64,000 bases of DNA from Erythrobasidium yunnanense. Taxonomy: Eukaryota > Basidiomycota > Cystobasidiomycetes > Erythrobasidiales > Erythrobasidiaceae. Position numbers and translations under genes: made by a program. Positions 20,348-33,144 of this stretch are shown here, one piece after another. Position 1 is the first letter of the stretch, and every line of letters starts with the position of its first letter. The stretch is taken from positions 248,001 to 312,000 of the forward strand of contig BCJC01000003.1 of the NCBI GenBank assembly GCA_001600175.1. Direction: 5' to 3'. Below the pieces are notes generated by a model that made no database searches, was not told where the DNA came from, and was given only the letters and a program-made list of their open reading frames with translations.

Positions 20348-21493
20348 CTACAGCGCCGCATTGTTTGCTGGCAGCGACAGCCTCGCACTAAGCGCCGTGA
20401 TCTTCTGACTGCACGACCAAGATTTACCAGCTTCAAGCTCGATGAACGAGTTGCATACGCCCGGTTCGAGGCAGACAAATTTCGTCCATCCCTCTTCTTG
20501 CATGTCAGCCATCGAAGCTGATTTCTCTTCTGCTGGGTTCCAGGTGACGAGATCGGCTGGAAGCAATCGCTTCAGTGAAAACCCAATACACGGCGTGTAG
20601 GACTTACGCAGATTCGACCACTCCAGCTTCAAACCCTGCTGCGACTTTCCGTACTTGGCCACGATAGAGTTGGGTGCATCGGCATACACTCTGTCGGTCT
20701 CGCCTACAAACGTGAAGGTATCGCGAGATTCTGTGTCTTCAGCAGGACTGCCAGCTTTGTCCTTGTATCGCAGGCCCTTCAGAGTATCTTGAATGGTTAC
20801 TTCTGATGGTAGCGTGCCCTCTGGCAGGCGGAAGTAGGTGTGGAAGAGTGCCTGGAATTTGAGGGTCGACGAGCCTGGATTGACGACCTCGAGGGAGGTA
20901 TCGAGGACATCGCCAGCGGAGACCTGCGCACGTATGAGCTCGAGCTACATTCAGTAAGGTTATGCGACCCACTTTGACAGTGTACTTCAGCTTGAAGTCC
21001 GGCTCGTACACCTTCTTGATCTCGGGTGTAGGCTCAAGAGCTGGTACACCATCAGAATAGTCCTGAATAGCACAGGGCTGACCCACTGAACACAGCGACA
21101 GCCGGATCGTCGCCCTTCTCGTATGTCCACTTGGAAGTCCTTGCAAAGCCATGTTGCACAAGCTTGTCGAAAGGAGGCTCTTTGGGAGGTGGTCCGAAGC
21201 AGGGAAACACGATGGGAATGCCTGCGAACGAGCTATCAGCTTCGAAGCGGGATAGGGGTCAGACTTGACGTACCTCCGCGAATCGCTTTCGGGCCAGCTA
21301 GATGGGATTTGTTGGACTTGAAGAGACGCTCCTCGCCGTCTTCAGGCTGCCAGAATCGTCAGACGCGCGCCTCATCATCGTTAAATGCCGGACGCACGAT
21401 GAACGAGACGACGCTTGCTCCGAGGATTGCGATGGTGCATGATGCTCCTCCAGGGCCGGTCAGCTGTACAGTATGCTCGTCCACAGTAGCCAT
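20348..21493 (-). CDS. Glucose-6-phosphate 1-epimerase (YMR099c family)
   Basis: Aldose-epimerase fold enzyme that interconverts alpha- and beta-glucose 6-phosphate. It starts MATVDEHTVQLTGPGGASCT. Family marks follow across several exons: RGGIPIVFPCFG (hallmark), QHGFARTSKW, DFKLKYTVK, FQALFHTYFRLPEG (catalytic His region), ADLVTWNPAEEKSASMADMQ and KFVCLEPGVCNSFIELEAGK (C-terminal Glu). Length about 320 residues, as expected. An intron splits SNLR from DLVTWNP. The ATG is only 91 bp from the divergent NUP192/205 start, so the two share a promoter region. Confidence 0.92.
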
Positions 21494-21584
21494 GATGTTC
21501 TTCGTTATTTCTTCTACGATTTCGCGCAAGTCGACCTGACGCCAAAACGGCCAAGTCGCATCTAACCTTTCCAACTTGTTAAAG

Positions 21585-24500
21585 ATGGCCGACCCAGCGC
21601 TGGGCGTCGAGCACTTTGGGGCGCTCAAGACGACGCTGGCAAGGCTCCATCAAGCCGGGACAGTCGACGCCAGCGCGCTCAGATTGCAGCTCGAAAAGTC
21701 AAAGCCAGCTTTCAAAGCGCTTCTGCAGGAAAGGCCGCAAGATGCTGCTGAGAGAAAGGAACTTGAAGATGGTGTGTTCTGCTACTCGGAACAAGCTACC
21801 GAATCCATCGACTTACCGCTATTTTGTCGCGAATCTGCCTGCTTGAACAGCCCGTTTCACTCCGCTAGGCTCTACAAAGCGAAGAGCTATAGACCAGACA
21901 TTCAAGAGCGAAGCCTTGTTCCTATCGGTGCGTGCCAGCTTCACGTCAAAGCAGGCCAGACCTGATTTATGCCCTGCTTTGTATGCTGCCAGTCCGAGCT
22001 CAGGATCTCCGAAAGACTCGCTGCAAGTCTACTATACGCAGCACAGACAGGTCATAGTCCAAATCCTGAACGCCCCGAAGCCGAAAATGCAGTCCTTATC
22101 TACCACGAACGCCGGCGAGATCTGCTACTTTCTCTGATCCTCCTTCTCTCGACACTTTCCAACGTAGACGTACTCCAATCTCTAGATCAGAACACGCAGA
22201 ATTACCTTATTCAATACAGCAGCGATCTCGTTACATCGCGCAAGGATGGTGACCAGAGCAGCTGGATCAAGCGGATCTTGAACGAGATAGAGACGCAGTG
22301 GAAGCAGATAGAGAAATTGCAATCTGGAAGCGCTCTTCCTGCAGTCGGCGACTACTCAGGCGGACCGACAGCCAAGTTTGGAGAAGCCATTAACTCGCTT
22401 CAAGTGACTTGTCACAAAGACGAGCGCGCTGCATTAGCTACAATCGTATACTATGCTGCAACATCCAGATTATTATCGCAAGACGACATCCTAACAGTCA
22501 TTCGTTGGACCGCAACAGTCAAAGATGCCGCAGCGCAAGACGTTTTGGCCATCAGTCTCACTACCATCCTCGCCATATTCGATATCAACTCCTTGGAGCC
22601 AGATGTACTTCTTCAATTCGCAGCGGCAGAGCACAACTCGCGCTCTCGCATCCACAACGACCCTTTTACCGCCTCGTTCAAGACCCTTCTTTCCGATACC
22701 AAGTTGATCCGAGATCTACATTCGTTCATCAAGACGTCAGTCAACTGGAAGAATGCCATGCAGCCTATAGTACAGCTAGTCTGGGGCTTATTTCTGTTGC
22801 AAGCGTTCAAGCAGAAACCGGAGCTGGCAGGAGAGACTGGCATACCAGCTGGAGATGGAGATGCAGATAGCTCCATCGGGCATTCCATCAGGACAGGCGC
22901 TTTCGCACTTATATCCGATGCCCTCCTCAAGTTCAAGAAGCCTTTAGACCCGTATGAGGAGCTCGGTTGGAATGCGGGAACGAGGGAAGAGACGGACAAC
23001 AACTACCCATCCCTTCGTATCGACCCAGACTTCCAGGATTCAGTGCTGAAGCAGGTGGATAGCTTGGTGGAATCGCTCTTTACGCACGGTCTGCGTGTCT
23101 TGAAGCGCATCAAGGGCACCGAGGAAGATGCAAGAGATGCACGGATGTTAACGAACAGTAGGGCAGGCCAAACACCTACAAGGCGTAGATCTAGAAGCTT
23201 TACACGCCAAGGTGATTCGCAGGCACAACAGGCGCAAGCAGAGCCACGACACGACATCGAAGCGTTATGCTCCCTTATTGCGACTCTATACCGTGATGCG
23301 CCGGAAGCTCCGCTTAAGTACTGGCTACAGAACGATTCAGATGGGCAATATCCACAACGAGGCAGCCGGATATCTGGCCTCATACGGTGGACGGAGGAGT
23401 TCAAAGATTTCGCAAACATGCCTCGAACGTTCTTCGACATGCTGGGCTCGTTGGCGACGGGATCTCAATGTGCGACTTACGCTTTCGAGTTGCTCATGCA
23501 AAACAGCACAAATGGTCAAGGCTCCCCTTGCTCATGGACGGCTTTGTTCCAAGCGCTCGCTTTCTACGGTTCACAGCGGCCGGAAGACGGTGCTATCGAG
23601 CTACCTCCTGAGGAGATTGTCTTGCTCAAGTCATTCCTTCGTCTTTTAAAGATCGTCGTTTCCTACTCCACCAGAGCACGAAGTGTTCTTTACGACAATC
23701 AAAAGTACAAGCCTATTACGACTCTCTTCACCTTCATTGGCAGCGGGACTGCCATAGACTTAAAAGCAGCAGCATTGGAAGCAGTCGCCGCTTTCACCCA
23801 GCCTGCAGCGAAGAGCGAAGGACCTGGCATGGCAGCTATGGCAGTCGAGATTTCGAAGAGAGCCTGGGAGATCTTGGAAGCGACGCAGATCTTGCCGACT
23901 ATTCCTCAGAGAGACGCCCGAGGGACATTAGTCAAGCCCGGTCAATTCCAAGATGGCATCGTCCGAGATCTCGAGCAAGTGGAGTCGGCGGCCAAGATCT
24001 ACCCTGGCACAGGTGCCTTCATTACGCTTCTCAACTCGATGCTTGGCGGGACAGCCGATCTTGAGCGTATCAGCATCGACCCCAGCACCAGTACAGCATC
24101 GTCTTACCCTACTTTGGCTATTCCTGATAACCTAGGCACGCCCCACCGCTCGCCTTCGGACGGTATCTCTGCATATACGAGATTTGTAGTGGACGATGTC
24201 CTTCTAAAAGCTGGCGCGAGAAGCTACAGAAGCGGAAACGAAAGATGGAGGATCACTGAGAAGTGCCTCGCCTATGTAGAAAGGTGTCTGTCCAGCTTAT
24301 CGTTCGATACCTTCCTGGAAGCCGTAGCCTCCGGTGCTCCTCTGATGGACTCCAGCGATCATACCTCCTCTCCTATCTATCAACTCTTCATCAACCCTGG
24401 TTTCGATATCCTCCTCAGGGTTCTTGGCGGTACCAAGCTTCTCACCGAAATCCTCAATCTCGCTTCGATAGATCTTGAGGTCGTCGATAACGAAGAGACG

Positions 24501-27500
24501 GCATCGACGGCGCTAGTGTACAGTGTGCTGCGCTCACTGCGCATCATCAACCGTGTGTTCGCTCTGCAGGCGCCTCTGCTAGAGGTTGTCCTTCCTACTC
24601 TACTGTAAGTCGAGGCTGCTCTGCTTCGTGCTCTACTGACGGTATTTGGTCGCCTTTCTCAGAGACAGCTCATCTTCCATCTCCTCCGACAAAGTCAATC
24701 AACTACGCGCCATCCTACCACTTGACCAACATCTCCTCTACGGTGTTCGAGAGAAGACCAGAGAAGGCATTCAAGTGGTTGTCAAGATCGCTGTCCTGGT
24801 CAACTGTATACGCTCCCGCGCAATCGGCCTAGCTGTCATTCGCATATTAAGCTATTTGGCCGACTCTGCAACGTTCAACTGCGCCGACCAGTCTAGCTTT
24901 CATCGAACGAAAGTAAACAGGCTCGCAGGCCTGATAGACGCGAGTGAAGAGACGATTCGCGTCCGAGACGGCTTTGTCAAACGCCTGGCTGGAGACGAGA
25001 GGTTCGAAGATCTGGCTCTACCTGCGCTCACAGAAGAAGAAAACATCCGCGACGCCGACGACGATATCGATACTGCAACCAAAAGCGCTCTTCTAGATCT
25101 ACTCCTGCTGTGCACTCAGCCTGGGCGACAAGCCCCCAACCTAGCTCACCTACTCTTGGGCTGCGATATCCGCGTGCGTTCAGAAGCGCTGGAGATTTCC
25201 GAAACGTCCGATTCCTGCCTCTATGTGGTCCTGGAGTATCTGGATCGCATACACGCAGACGCAACGGGGTCGGAAGCGCAAGAGGATGTGCCAAACCTGC
25301 TAGCGGAAGCACCGCTATTGGCAGAAAAGTCATATAGGCTTGTCAGGCAACTCTGCCTTGAAGAATATGCTTCGCAAGCAATAACACGATATCTACGCTT
25401 CAGCAAGAATTACTTTATGCGACAAGCTCGTACCCTTCCTCTCAAGTTCCCTTCATCTTCTGAGCACGAAGGCGGTCTGATCACCACTGTCGACGGTACC
25501 GAATTCTACACTACCTGTGCTGCTGTCACTTCAACACTGCACTCACAAGCCTGGCTGCTCGAAACGTTAGCGCAGGAGCTCAGCGGCTTGGTAAATAACG
25601 AGCTGTATGAGCGAGCGCTGCAGCTCCTTGGCAGTCTTTACGCATCATATGGTCTCTCCCCGGAGGAAGATGACGCATTCTCGCAGCAGCAACAAGGGTA
25701 CAACCAAGCACTCCCTCGCATGCTCGACCTGTTCTACGCGATCGATTTCACCTGGAGAGATTCGGTGGACATTAACGAGACGCCCATCTCCTTCTTCTCC
25801 AATGTCAACTTCGATACCTGCCTTCGAAAAGGAGCATCTGGCTGCTTTATTTACGATGTGCAGTCGGTTTTGCAGCTCCTGCAAAGAGCGAAGAGGAGTC
25901 TGCAAGAGCAGGGTGCACTTACTACACAGCAACAGCAGGAGTCCGTGAAGGCAGAGAAACGTGCTATCTTGGAAAACATCGTCATCGAGAACAACAGGCG
26001 AGAAATCCAGCATGCCCGCTTGCATGCTCTACAAGCATGGCGAAGTATGCTCGACATGACGCTATCCCGCGCCTGGCATCTCTGGCCCAGCACCACCTCT
26101 GTTCCTCTACTGCTCGACCTCCTAGCCGCCATTATTCCGCCTATTTACGCTCAGGGTGCAGATGCACAAATCCAGGAGGTCTTGGCTGGAGCTTCGGTCC
26201 TCGTGATGGCGCAGCTGCGGCAAGAAGGTTTGCGGCAACAGGCTGCAGCATCTCTGACAAGCTCCGTCTTCGCCCCAGACCGCTTACTTCCCCTCTTACA
26301 AACGCTACTTCGAGCCATAGTAGAGCAGGGTCTATCCCCAGTCATACGTGGCAATCTATATGCTGCTCTTTTGCACTATATCAGACATTGTGCTACACTA
26401 TCTGCTAGCTCAGCCGCTGTGCAAGGCAGCACCACTTTCCCATCTCTCCAAGGTATGGAGGACGACCAGCTTGACGATTCTTTCTCGATCATAGATGGAG
26501 CTTCGACCATCGGTGGCACTACTCGACTCATCAAGCGCAACTCATTGGACGCAGGCAATCTCTCTTTACTTCAAGCTTCCCTGGATCGTCTTCTTCCTAT
26601 AGTCTGCCTAGATGCATCCGCTGGCGACGACGTCTGGCAGACCGTGGCTTACTCTTTACTCAACGCTCTGAGCTTTGCTGCCGGAGAGGGTACTGCTGGC
26701 AGCAAATTTGCTGCGGCGTTGTGGAAGCAAGGCTATCTGCAAGCATTTGTGACATCATTGAAGGAGCGGGAGGCCGATCTACTGGACATTCTTAGGCCGG
26801 ACCCAGGTCAGTCCTATGTTCTATCGCAGCTCAGCGCATTGGCTAATACGGACTTGCAGAATCACTAAATGCATACTATGTTTTCGAGGCCAAAATGGCC
26901 TTCTTGACCCGCGTAGCGAATACGCGAGAGGGCGCAGAGCGTCTCCTTGATGGTCAATTGCTCGTCAGACTGGCGCTGTGCAGCTTCTTAGACTCAGGCT
27001 CTGTGCCCATCGATGGTAAGCTTGTACAGCCTTCCAGCGTCTGTCTTGACCTGACTGGTAGCTACATAGGCGAAGTCATGGAATATGATGCCTTCTTACC
27101 ATCTGTAGCTCAGCGACAAAATCATATACTGCTGCTCAGTCTGCAATTGGCACTGGCTGTGGTCTCGGTAGCCGGTCATCATAGCGTAGCAGCCGCGCGT
27201 CAGGTGAGTTGCGTGTATTACAACATGTCGCATCACTGCTTAAGTCGGGAAACAGGCCTATACATTACTGCAGGAGCAGCGAGAAGCCTTCAAAGCCATG
27301 CTCGAGCAAGCTGCGCTTGCACCTACTATGACCAGTCTCAAACAGTCTCATCTACTGATTCAGTTGATGAGGCGGACTCTGCCAACGATAAGCGAAGCCG
27401 ATTTTGTGAGCATCGTAGTCGGAGCAAGCCAGGGAAGGCGATACTAATGTCCCTACTAGACCTCTCCCACCAGTCTAGGGGTCCTGCACACCTCTGTACT

Positions 27501-28526
27501 TGGCTTGTCGAGCGCCGTCTTATCCTCCGGCGATTGGGCTGGAACTGTGCAGCCTTCTAATGAGGACGAATTGGTGGAAGCAGAAACGCCTGTGAACGGT
27601 AGTAATGCTGTGACTGCATTCGATGAGCAGTGTAGTGCTCGTGTGGAAGCCCTGCAGATCACGATTCTCGATTACCTGAAAGACAGTACCAAGCGAGCCG
27701 GATCCAGCACCTTCCGCGCGGCCTGGCTACCGAATCTAGAACTCGAAGAAACCTCGCGCTCGCGGTACACTATCTCTGCACCTACTATGCGCGATGCTCT
27801 CGGCTTCTTGATTGATGCTGCGAGTCTCGTTAAGCAGAGAGTAGAGGAAAGCCGGGAACTGCTCTTCAAGTTAGACAACTTTGATGAGCTCGGCATTGAC
27901 GACTTGGAAATTGTGAGCAGACCGGCCTTACCAATGCGCCTGTCACAGACAACTGAGTTTACTTCACACAGTACGATACCTATAATGGCAATGATGGCGC
28001 TCTCCTCGACCAGCAAGAGAGGAGGCAGCGGGTACTAATCACACTTAACCAGCTGAAGATCACCTTGCGCGGACGCCTGCTGTCATCTTTACGTGCGTCG
28101 AAGCCTCCCGGTCGGCGAAATCCGCTGACTGATTGTGTTGCAGATGTGGTCGAGGTTACTCTTCTTCTGTTGTGGCGTCACCTCCACTATTATCTGGACG
28201 ACGAGAAGCGATTGGATACGGACAGCGCCGGAAGACCTAAAATCGACGGTCTTCAGTCTTTCAGGCCGCAACCTCTGCGGCAGGCACCAGATGCACACAA
28301 CATGCGAGCAACGGCCGCTCACGTGATAGGTCTGGCGATAAACTCGCTTGATGCTTTACAATTGGTAGGCTCTTTGCGCTTTCAAAGCTCTCTGCTGTTT
28401 AGCGCTAAGTGACGATCTTTTCAGGACAAGGAGATCCTAGGAACAGATGCGAGATCCCACGATGCCTTGCTAGCTAGCTTAATACGAAATATTCTGGATC
28501 TTCTCGGTGATAAGCAAGAAAGCTAA
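21585..28526 (+). CDS. Nucleoporin NUP192/NUP205 (inner-ring scaffold)
   Basis: Giant alpha-solenoid of the nuclear pore inner ring, about 2,100 residues. Start MADPALGVEHFGALKTTLAR. Short 5' exons supply FTPLGSTKRRAI and TFKSEALFLS; a long exon (21993-24604) begins SELRISERLAASLLYAAQTG and has LLSLILLLSTLSNVDVLQSL, a family hallmark. The next exon (24663-26866) has LSYLADSATF, TTVDGTEFYTTCAAVTSTLH and DVQSVLQLLQRAK. The 3' exons have FLTRVANTREGAERLLDGQL plus LALCSFLDSG, the best conserved NUP205 block, then helical repeats to GDKQES. It resembles the family over its whole length and shows no break. Confidence 0.93.
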
Positions 28527-28867
28527 GACCGGAAGGTTTGAGCAGCTAAGCAGCAGACGGTGTATCATCACTACATTCGTGTATAATAGCAGGAATATTG
28601 TCGTGGGCTTCATGAGAAGATAATGCCAGCGAAGCCTTTGCGATACTGGGAGAGCGTCATGCGTATGCGCGTGCTTTGTATCAGTCCATGGACCATATAG
28701 AGCCAGAGTGAGGTCAGGAAGTCGCAGCTGACGACGTACGCGGGTGCGGTATCTACTTAGGCAACATCGGAGTGTCGGCGACTGTCTCCGCAATCAAGGC
28801 CGAGTCCGAAGGGACCTAAATATCCTGTCACCATATTACGCAGTTCTCTTTGCGCAATCTGCTCCCT

Positions 28868-28869
28868 TC

Positions 28870-28900
<31 letters not shown>

Positions 28901-28915
28901 TTCTCTTTCTCTTTT
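28868..28915 (+). repeat. CT/CTTT pyrimidine microsatellite
   Basis: A run of (CT)n that drifts to CTTT/CTTTTCC, about 50 bases, ending about 50 bp before the SDR start codon. Pyrimidine tracts at fungal promoters and 5' UTRs are common; here it may mark the SDR transcription start region. Confidence 0.8.
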
Positions 28916-28966
28916 CCTTGCTCCCATCAGATACAGCTTGAGCACCTCCTCGAAGAACGAAGAAAC

Positions 28967-29832
28967 ATGTCACCCACCAACGTCCTCATTACAGGAGCAA
29001 ACACAGGGCTCGGCTACGAGATCGTCAAGAGTCTTCTGAAGAGCTCAAAAGATTACCGTATCTTCCTTGGAAGTCGGTCCGTGGACAAGGGAGAAGCTGC
29101 ATCTGCCGAACTGGCAGAAATCAACAAGAAGAGCGAGATCTCCGTCGTCCAGATTGACATCTCCGACGATGCTTCCATTGAGAACGCATACAAGAGTGTC
29201 TCTGAGAAGGTGGATCGTATCGACGTCCTGATCAACAACGCAGGTAAGTAGAGCGCGACGCGCAGCGACCAAACCTGAAACAGACATAACGCTGATATTC
29301 TCACTTATCAGGCGGAAACTTCGATATGGACATACTGAATGGCAAGATTGGAGCTCGCGAAGGCTGGAACAAAGGTCTCGACCTTAACGTCACCAGCACC
29401 CACCTGTTCACAGAAGCATTCATGCCCCTTCTCTTCCGCTCTTCGGACCCTCGCCTTCTCTTCATCACAAGTGGCACCTCCTCAATAGACGAAGCCGCCA
29501 GAGGTCTGCCACACACTGCAGAGAAGCCGCCAGCGGGATGGCCGAAACCAACTCCGAAATGGAGCTTCACGTCATACAGATCGTCTAAAGCAGGCATGAA
29601 TATGATGATGATAGAATGGAAGAGGATCTTGCAGAACGATTCCGTCAGGATTTTCGGTATCTCGCCCGGATTTCTTGCTACAGGCCTCGCAGGAGCCGAC
29701 CCGGAGGTTCTAAAGAAGATGGGCGCCAAAGATCCATCTGAAGGTGGAAACTTCGTTAGAGATGTTGTAGAGGGCAAGAAAGACGAGTTCCACGGACAGG
29801 TCATCAGGTTCGACAATGTTCAGCCGTGGTAG
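28967..29832 (+). CDS. Short-chain dehydrogenase/reductase
   Basis: Classical SDR, NAD(P)-dependent oxidoreductase of unknown substrate. Exon 1 (28967 to about 29243) starts MSPTNVLITGANTGLGYEIV with the TGxxxGxG cofactor motif, then FLGSRSVDKG (Arg at the end of beta2 favours NADP), DISDDAS, and NNAG. A ~70-nt intron follows; exon 2 (about 29313-29832) has NVTSTHLFTEAFMPLL, LFITSGTSS (catalytic Ser), SYRSSKAGMNMM (YxxxK) and ISPGFLATGL. About 265 residues, complete. Confidence 0.92.
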
Positions 29833-30099
29833 GCGAGTCCGTCAGCAGATTCTGAACTTACACTATGTATGTACGAATACTATATTGTGTTGTGTACTTG
29901 CGGCTCTCCACTCCCAGGAGAATCCCAGGCCTCAACCACCGAGAATGCCGCTGACAGTCGTGACGAAGCGAACATGATATGATTTCGCATTCAAACGACA
30001 CTCCTGACGAAGATGTGTATAGACAACGCTTTGTCTTGCGGACTAAGATAACACAGTACTACTTCAGTAGCATGCGAAGGAGCTGTGTCATACCTTGAT

Positions 30100-32869
30100 C
30101 TACACAGACGAATAATTCTTTGTTGCTTTTGTCTGCTTCATCAGAGGCGTGTTCTCGTTGACTCGGTGCGCATCAGCTTCTTCTTCGTCCAGCATACTTT
30201 CTTCATCGTAGGACTCTCCCTCGCCTGTGGAGTCTACAATATATGGCAGAGGCTGCAGATACGCGATCGTCAGCTCACATGGTCGCCCAAACGTTGGTGC
30301 GTGTGCCATACTACTTCACGAGTCGCTTTGTAATTGTCGACGCTGCACGCAGGATGAAGATTCAGCACAAGTGCATTTGGTCATCCTTTGATAAAAGCTC
30401 CCTCACTTTCCAATATGTTCAGATTCGAGACGTATAATCTGCAGAAGACGGATGAATTATCAGCGTGAGACCTGAGGGGTGCGCCACCTTGAAGACTTAC
30501 GTTCCACAGCCAGCGTCGAAGAGCTTCCAAAGTGGCATTTGCGAAACCCTTGAGCTTTCCATGACTGTTTCCAGTAAGATATATCGTCCAAGCAAAACGA
30601 AGTACAAGGTTTGCTAATATAGCCAGATAGTATTTCTGGAGCCATACAAATAGCATTTAGCCTTGCCCTCTCCTCATAGGAGGGAGGTTTCTGCTCACAA
30701 TCGGCTTTCCGTAGGCCAGCTTGTCCCGCAGCCCAAAGTTCTTCGATCTGAAGTCGAAGAGACCCCAATCGATGCTAACATCCCATATGAAGGAGTATAT
30801 GCTGTTGACGAGGGCTGCTGACACGAACAGCGCAAACGGTACTGTGCCTTTTGAGCCTGATAACAACCCAATCCAATACAATAATGTCGTTCAGTACGGG
30901 TTGGGAATAGCGAAAAGGCAAGCTGGCTCACCTCCTAGTCTGTAGTTGAAGTAGAGAGCTTGGTATATTATGCTGACTGCATATTTTGCAGCGTTGAGTA
31001 GCTGAATGCTGTTCCATCTTATTGGTGACTGTCTCAAAACAAAAGTATGGAAAGCCTTACTAGGTACGTTCGTTGTAGTAGCGCCTCAAAGAATGTCCGA
31101 ACCGAAAGAAGAAGGGAAGGCATGCCAGAAAGGGCGATATCCAGGTGCTGTTCGTATCGCACACATCTCCGACATTCTTGCTGAAGTGATGCTTGTATGC
31201 ACATGCAAATACTGCGTCGTATCAATCGGCAATTTCTCAGTCTATGCCGGTTGCTATTGCTGGGTGGAAAGCTTACGGCCCATGTTGTACACAGAGTAGT
31301 ATATGGAGCAGAACTGGTCTCCAAGCCAGAAGTCGCGAAACTTGGAAATTCACTTGAAATCAGTATACCTCCTCTGCCGTAACACCTAAGCAAGCTCACC
31401 TCGACTTGCAGAATACCAGAGGCGAATACTCGGAACGTAGTTCTGACCAACCACCACCTAGCATGATAGTGCAATATTCTGAATGGACATACAAAAAGTC
31501 CGATCGTCGAGACCAGCCAGACCAGTGGCCATATCGTCGGAGGTACGCTCGTGCATGTGAACGTCAAGCACATACACGCTGTTAGAGTAAGAAAGAAGAA
31601 CGCGGGTAATTCGTAGTATTGTTGGCGATGAATATGTGTTCGGCGGTCGAAGGAGAATATCAGAGAAACGTTTATCTTGGCGTGATCCCAGATGTAAAGA
31701 TCTATGCCGACTGTGAACGCTAGAAGGACGGGGATAAAGAAGGCGCTATATATCTGGAGGACTGTCAGGAAAGAGGTGTATAAGCTGCTATGCTGCTCGA
31801 TTGGCTTTGCAAGGGCACCCACGCGTTTCATATGTCGGTATCCTTTCTCTTGTGTCTTCGAGCGTGGCTGGAAGATCATATGTAAGATCCAGGATAGTAG
31901 GCATTGAAGCAGCCAAAAGAGCGCACCGCTGTATATGGCAAATGCGCCTAGAGCAGCACCCAGACCAAGCATGATACCTCCTCTGCCGACAGCCAGAGGA
32001 TACGGAGGATCTGGTCTCACTGTCGCTCTCAACTCGTGTGCGACTTCCCTCTTGGATTTGCTTGACAAGTCTTCCGCAAAGAGGTCTTCCGTTTCGAGCT
32101 GTAATCTCGTGACAGTATAGGATTCGCTGAAGTGTGTCTTGTGTACTTTGTTTTGCATGTAATCATTGTGGTAGTTGACACCTAGTTCTTGATCTAGTTT
32201 CCGAACACTCTTCTCGAAGCCTGCCATATTTAACGAGCAGTAATTCTGCACGGACCCCAAGAACACATAGTAGTCTGACGTAGCAGCTTGCAACTTTGCT
32301 TTTGCGCGTCCATAGCCGTGAGGATCATATTTGTACTCGCTGTCGAAGAGCTTCCAATGCTCGCTGCCATACTTTCCATCGGTCCGTAAGCGCTGGCGTA
32401 GCTGTCGTAGGAGCACAAAGCCGGGTTTCAAGATAGCAGGGAGTTGATCGTATCGGTCTTCGTACGCCTGACGATGCCTTCGCAGCTCTTTCAGCTGTTT
32501 GCGCAAGACGCTTAGGCGCTCCTTGGCCTCTTTCAGAAGATCTTGGTAGAAATCCTCGACCTATATGCATAAGAGTTTAAGTTTTAGACCGTCCAGAAGG
32601 CACATCGACCGTATCTATTCGCCTTTTCGAGCTCATCGTCCAGCAACGCGAGGATCTGCTGGGCTTTTTCGTCGATTTCTAGTGGAGAGGCTTTGCGACT
32701 TTTGCCGTACTGCTTCTTCTGCGCATCAAATATAGCTTCTTTAATTGAAGCGTAGTCTATGTATGCATCTCCCCATTCTGACGGCTTTCTCGTCAGCGTG
32801 TAAATCGACTTCGCGCAAAATCCACCCACCTTGCACGATCTCTGTCCTCAACCTATAGCTGAAGCCCAT
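30100..32869 (-). CDS. SPX-EXS phosphate exporter (SYG1/XPR1 type)
   Basis: XPR1/SYG1-type phosphate exporter with an inositol-pyrophosphate-sensing SPX domain and an EXS channel domain. Start MGFSYRLRTEIVQ at 32869, then WGDAYIDYASIKEAIF (SPX alpha1-2). The long exon carries LNMAGFEKSVRKLDQELG (SPX lysine-cluster helix). Several TM helices follow (LGLGAALGAFAIYSGALFWL, FFIPVLLAFTVG, WPLVWLVSTIGLFV). The EXS part is spread over short 3' exons: LGDQFCSIYYSVYNMG, ACLPFFFRFGHSLRRYYNE, SIYSFIWDVSIDWGLFDF, NLVLRFAWTIYL and LEALRRWLWN. The C-tail is acidic (YDEESMLDEEE). About 780 residues, apparently intact. It is divergent from the CSC1-type channel. Confidence 0.92.
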
Positions 32870-32955
32870 CGACTGCAGCGAGGCGTGATGTCTCAGCACT
32901 TAGTGGGATGATAATCAACTGACAGCTGGCAGTTGCAACGGCTTTTTAGTTACAT

Positions 32956-32961
32956 CACGTG
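32956..32961. promoter_or_regulatory. CACGTG E-box (TCACGTGA palindrome) in a bidirectional promoter
   Basis: The palindrome ATCACGTGAC lies 87 bp upstream of the SPX-EXS exporter start and about 190 bp upstream of the CSC1-like start. CACGTG is the core site of bHLH factors such as Pho4 and Cbf1; the flanking T is the Cbf1-preferred context. A TGACGTG (CRE-like) lies nearby at 32994-33000. Function is inferred only. Confidence 0.45.
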
Positions 32962-33144
32962 ACTAATTTTCCTCTATTGAATTCCGTCTCGGATGACGTG
33001 AATTCTCGATCACCCCGGTTTGTTGGTCCGTGCCTTCATTGACGAGGGCCCAGATGCTTCACGTAATTTCAGAGGACATCGCTTCTTCTCGCAGCTTGGC
33101 TCTGCTTCAATCGATAGTCAGTAGGGCGAAGAGGTGTTTAAGTC

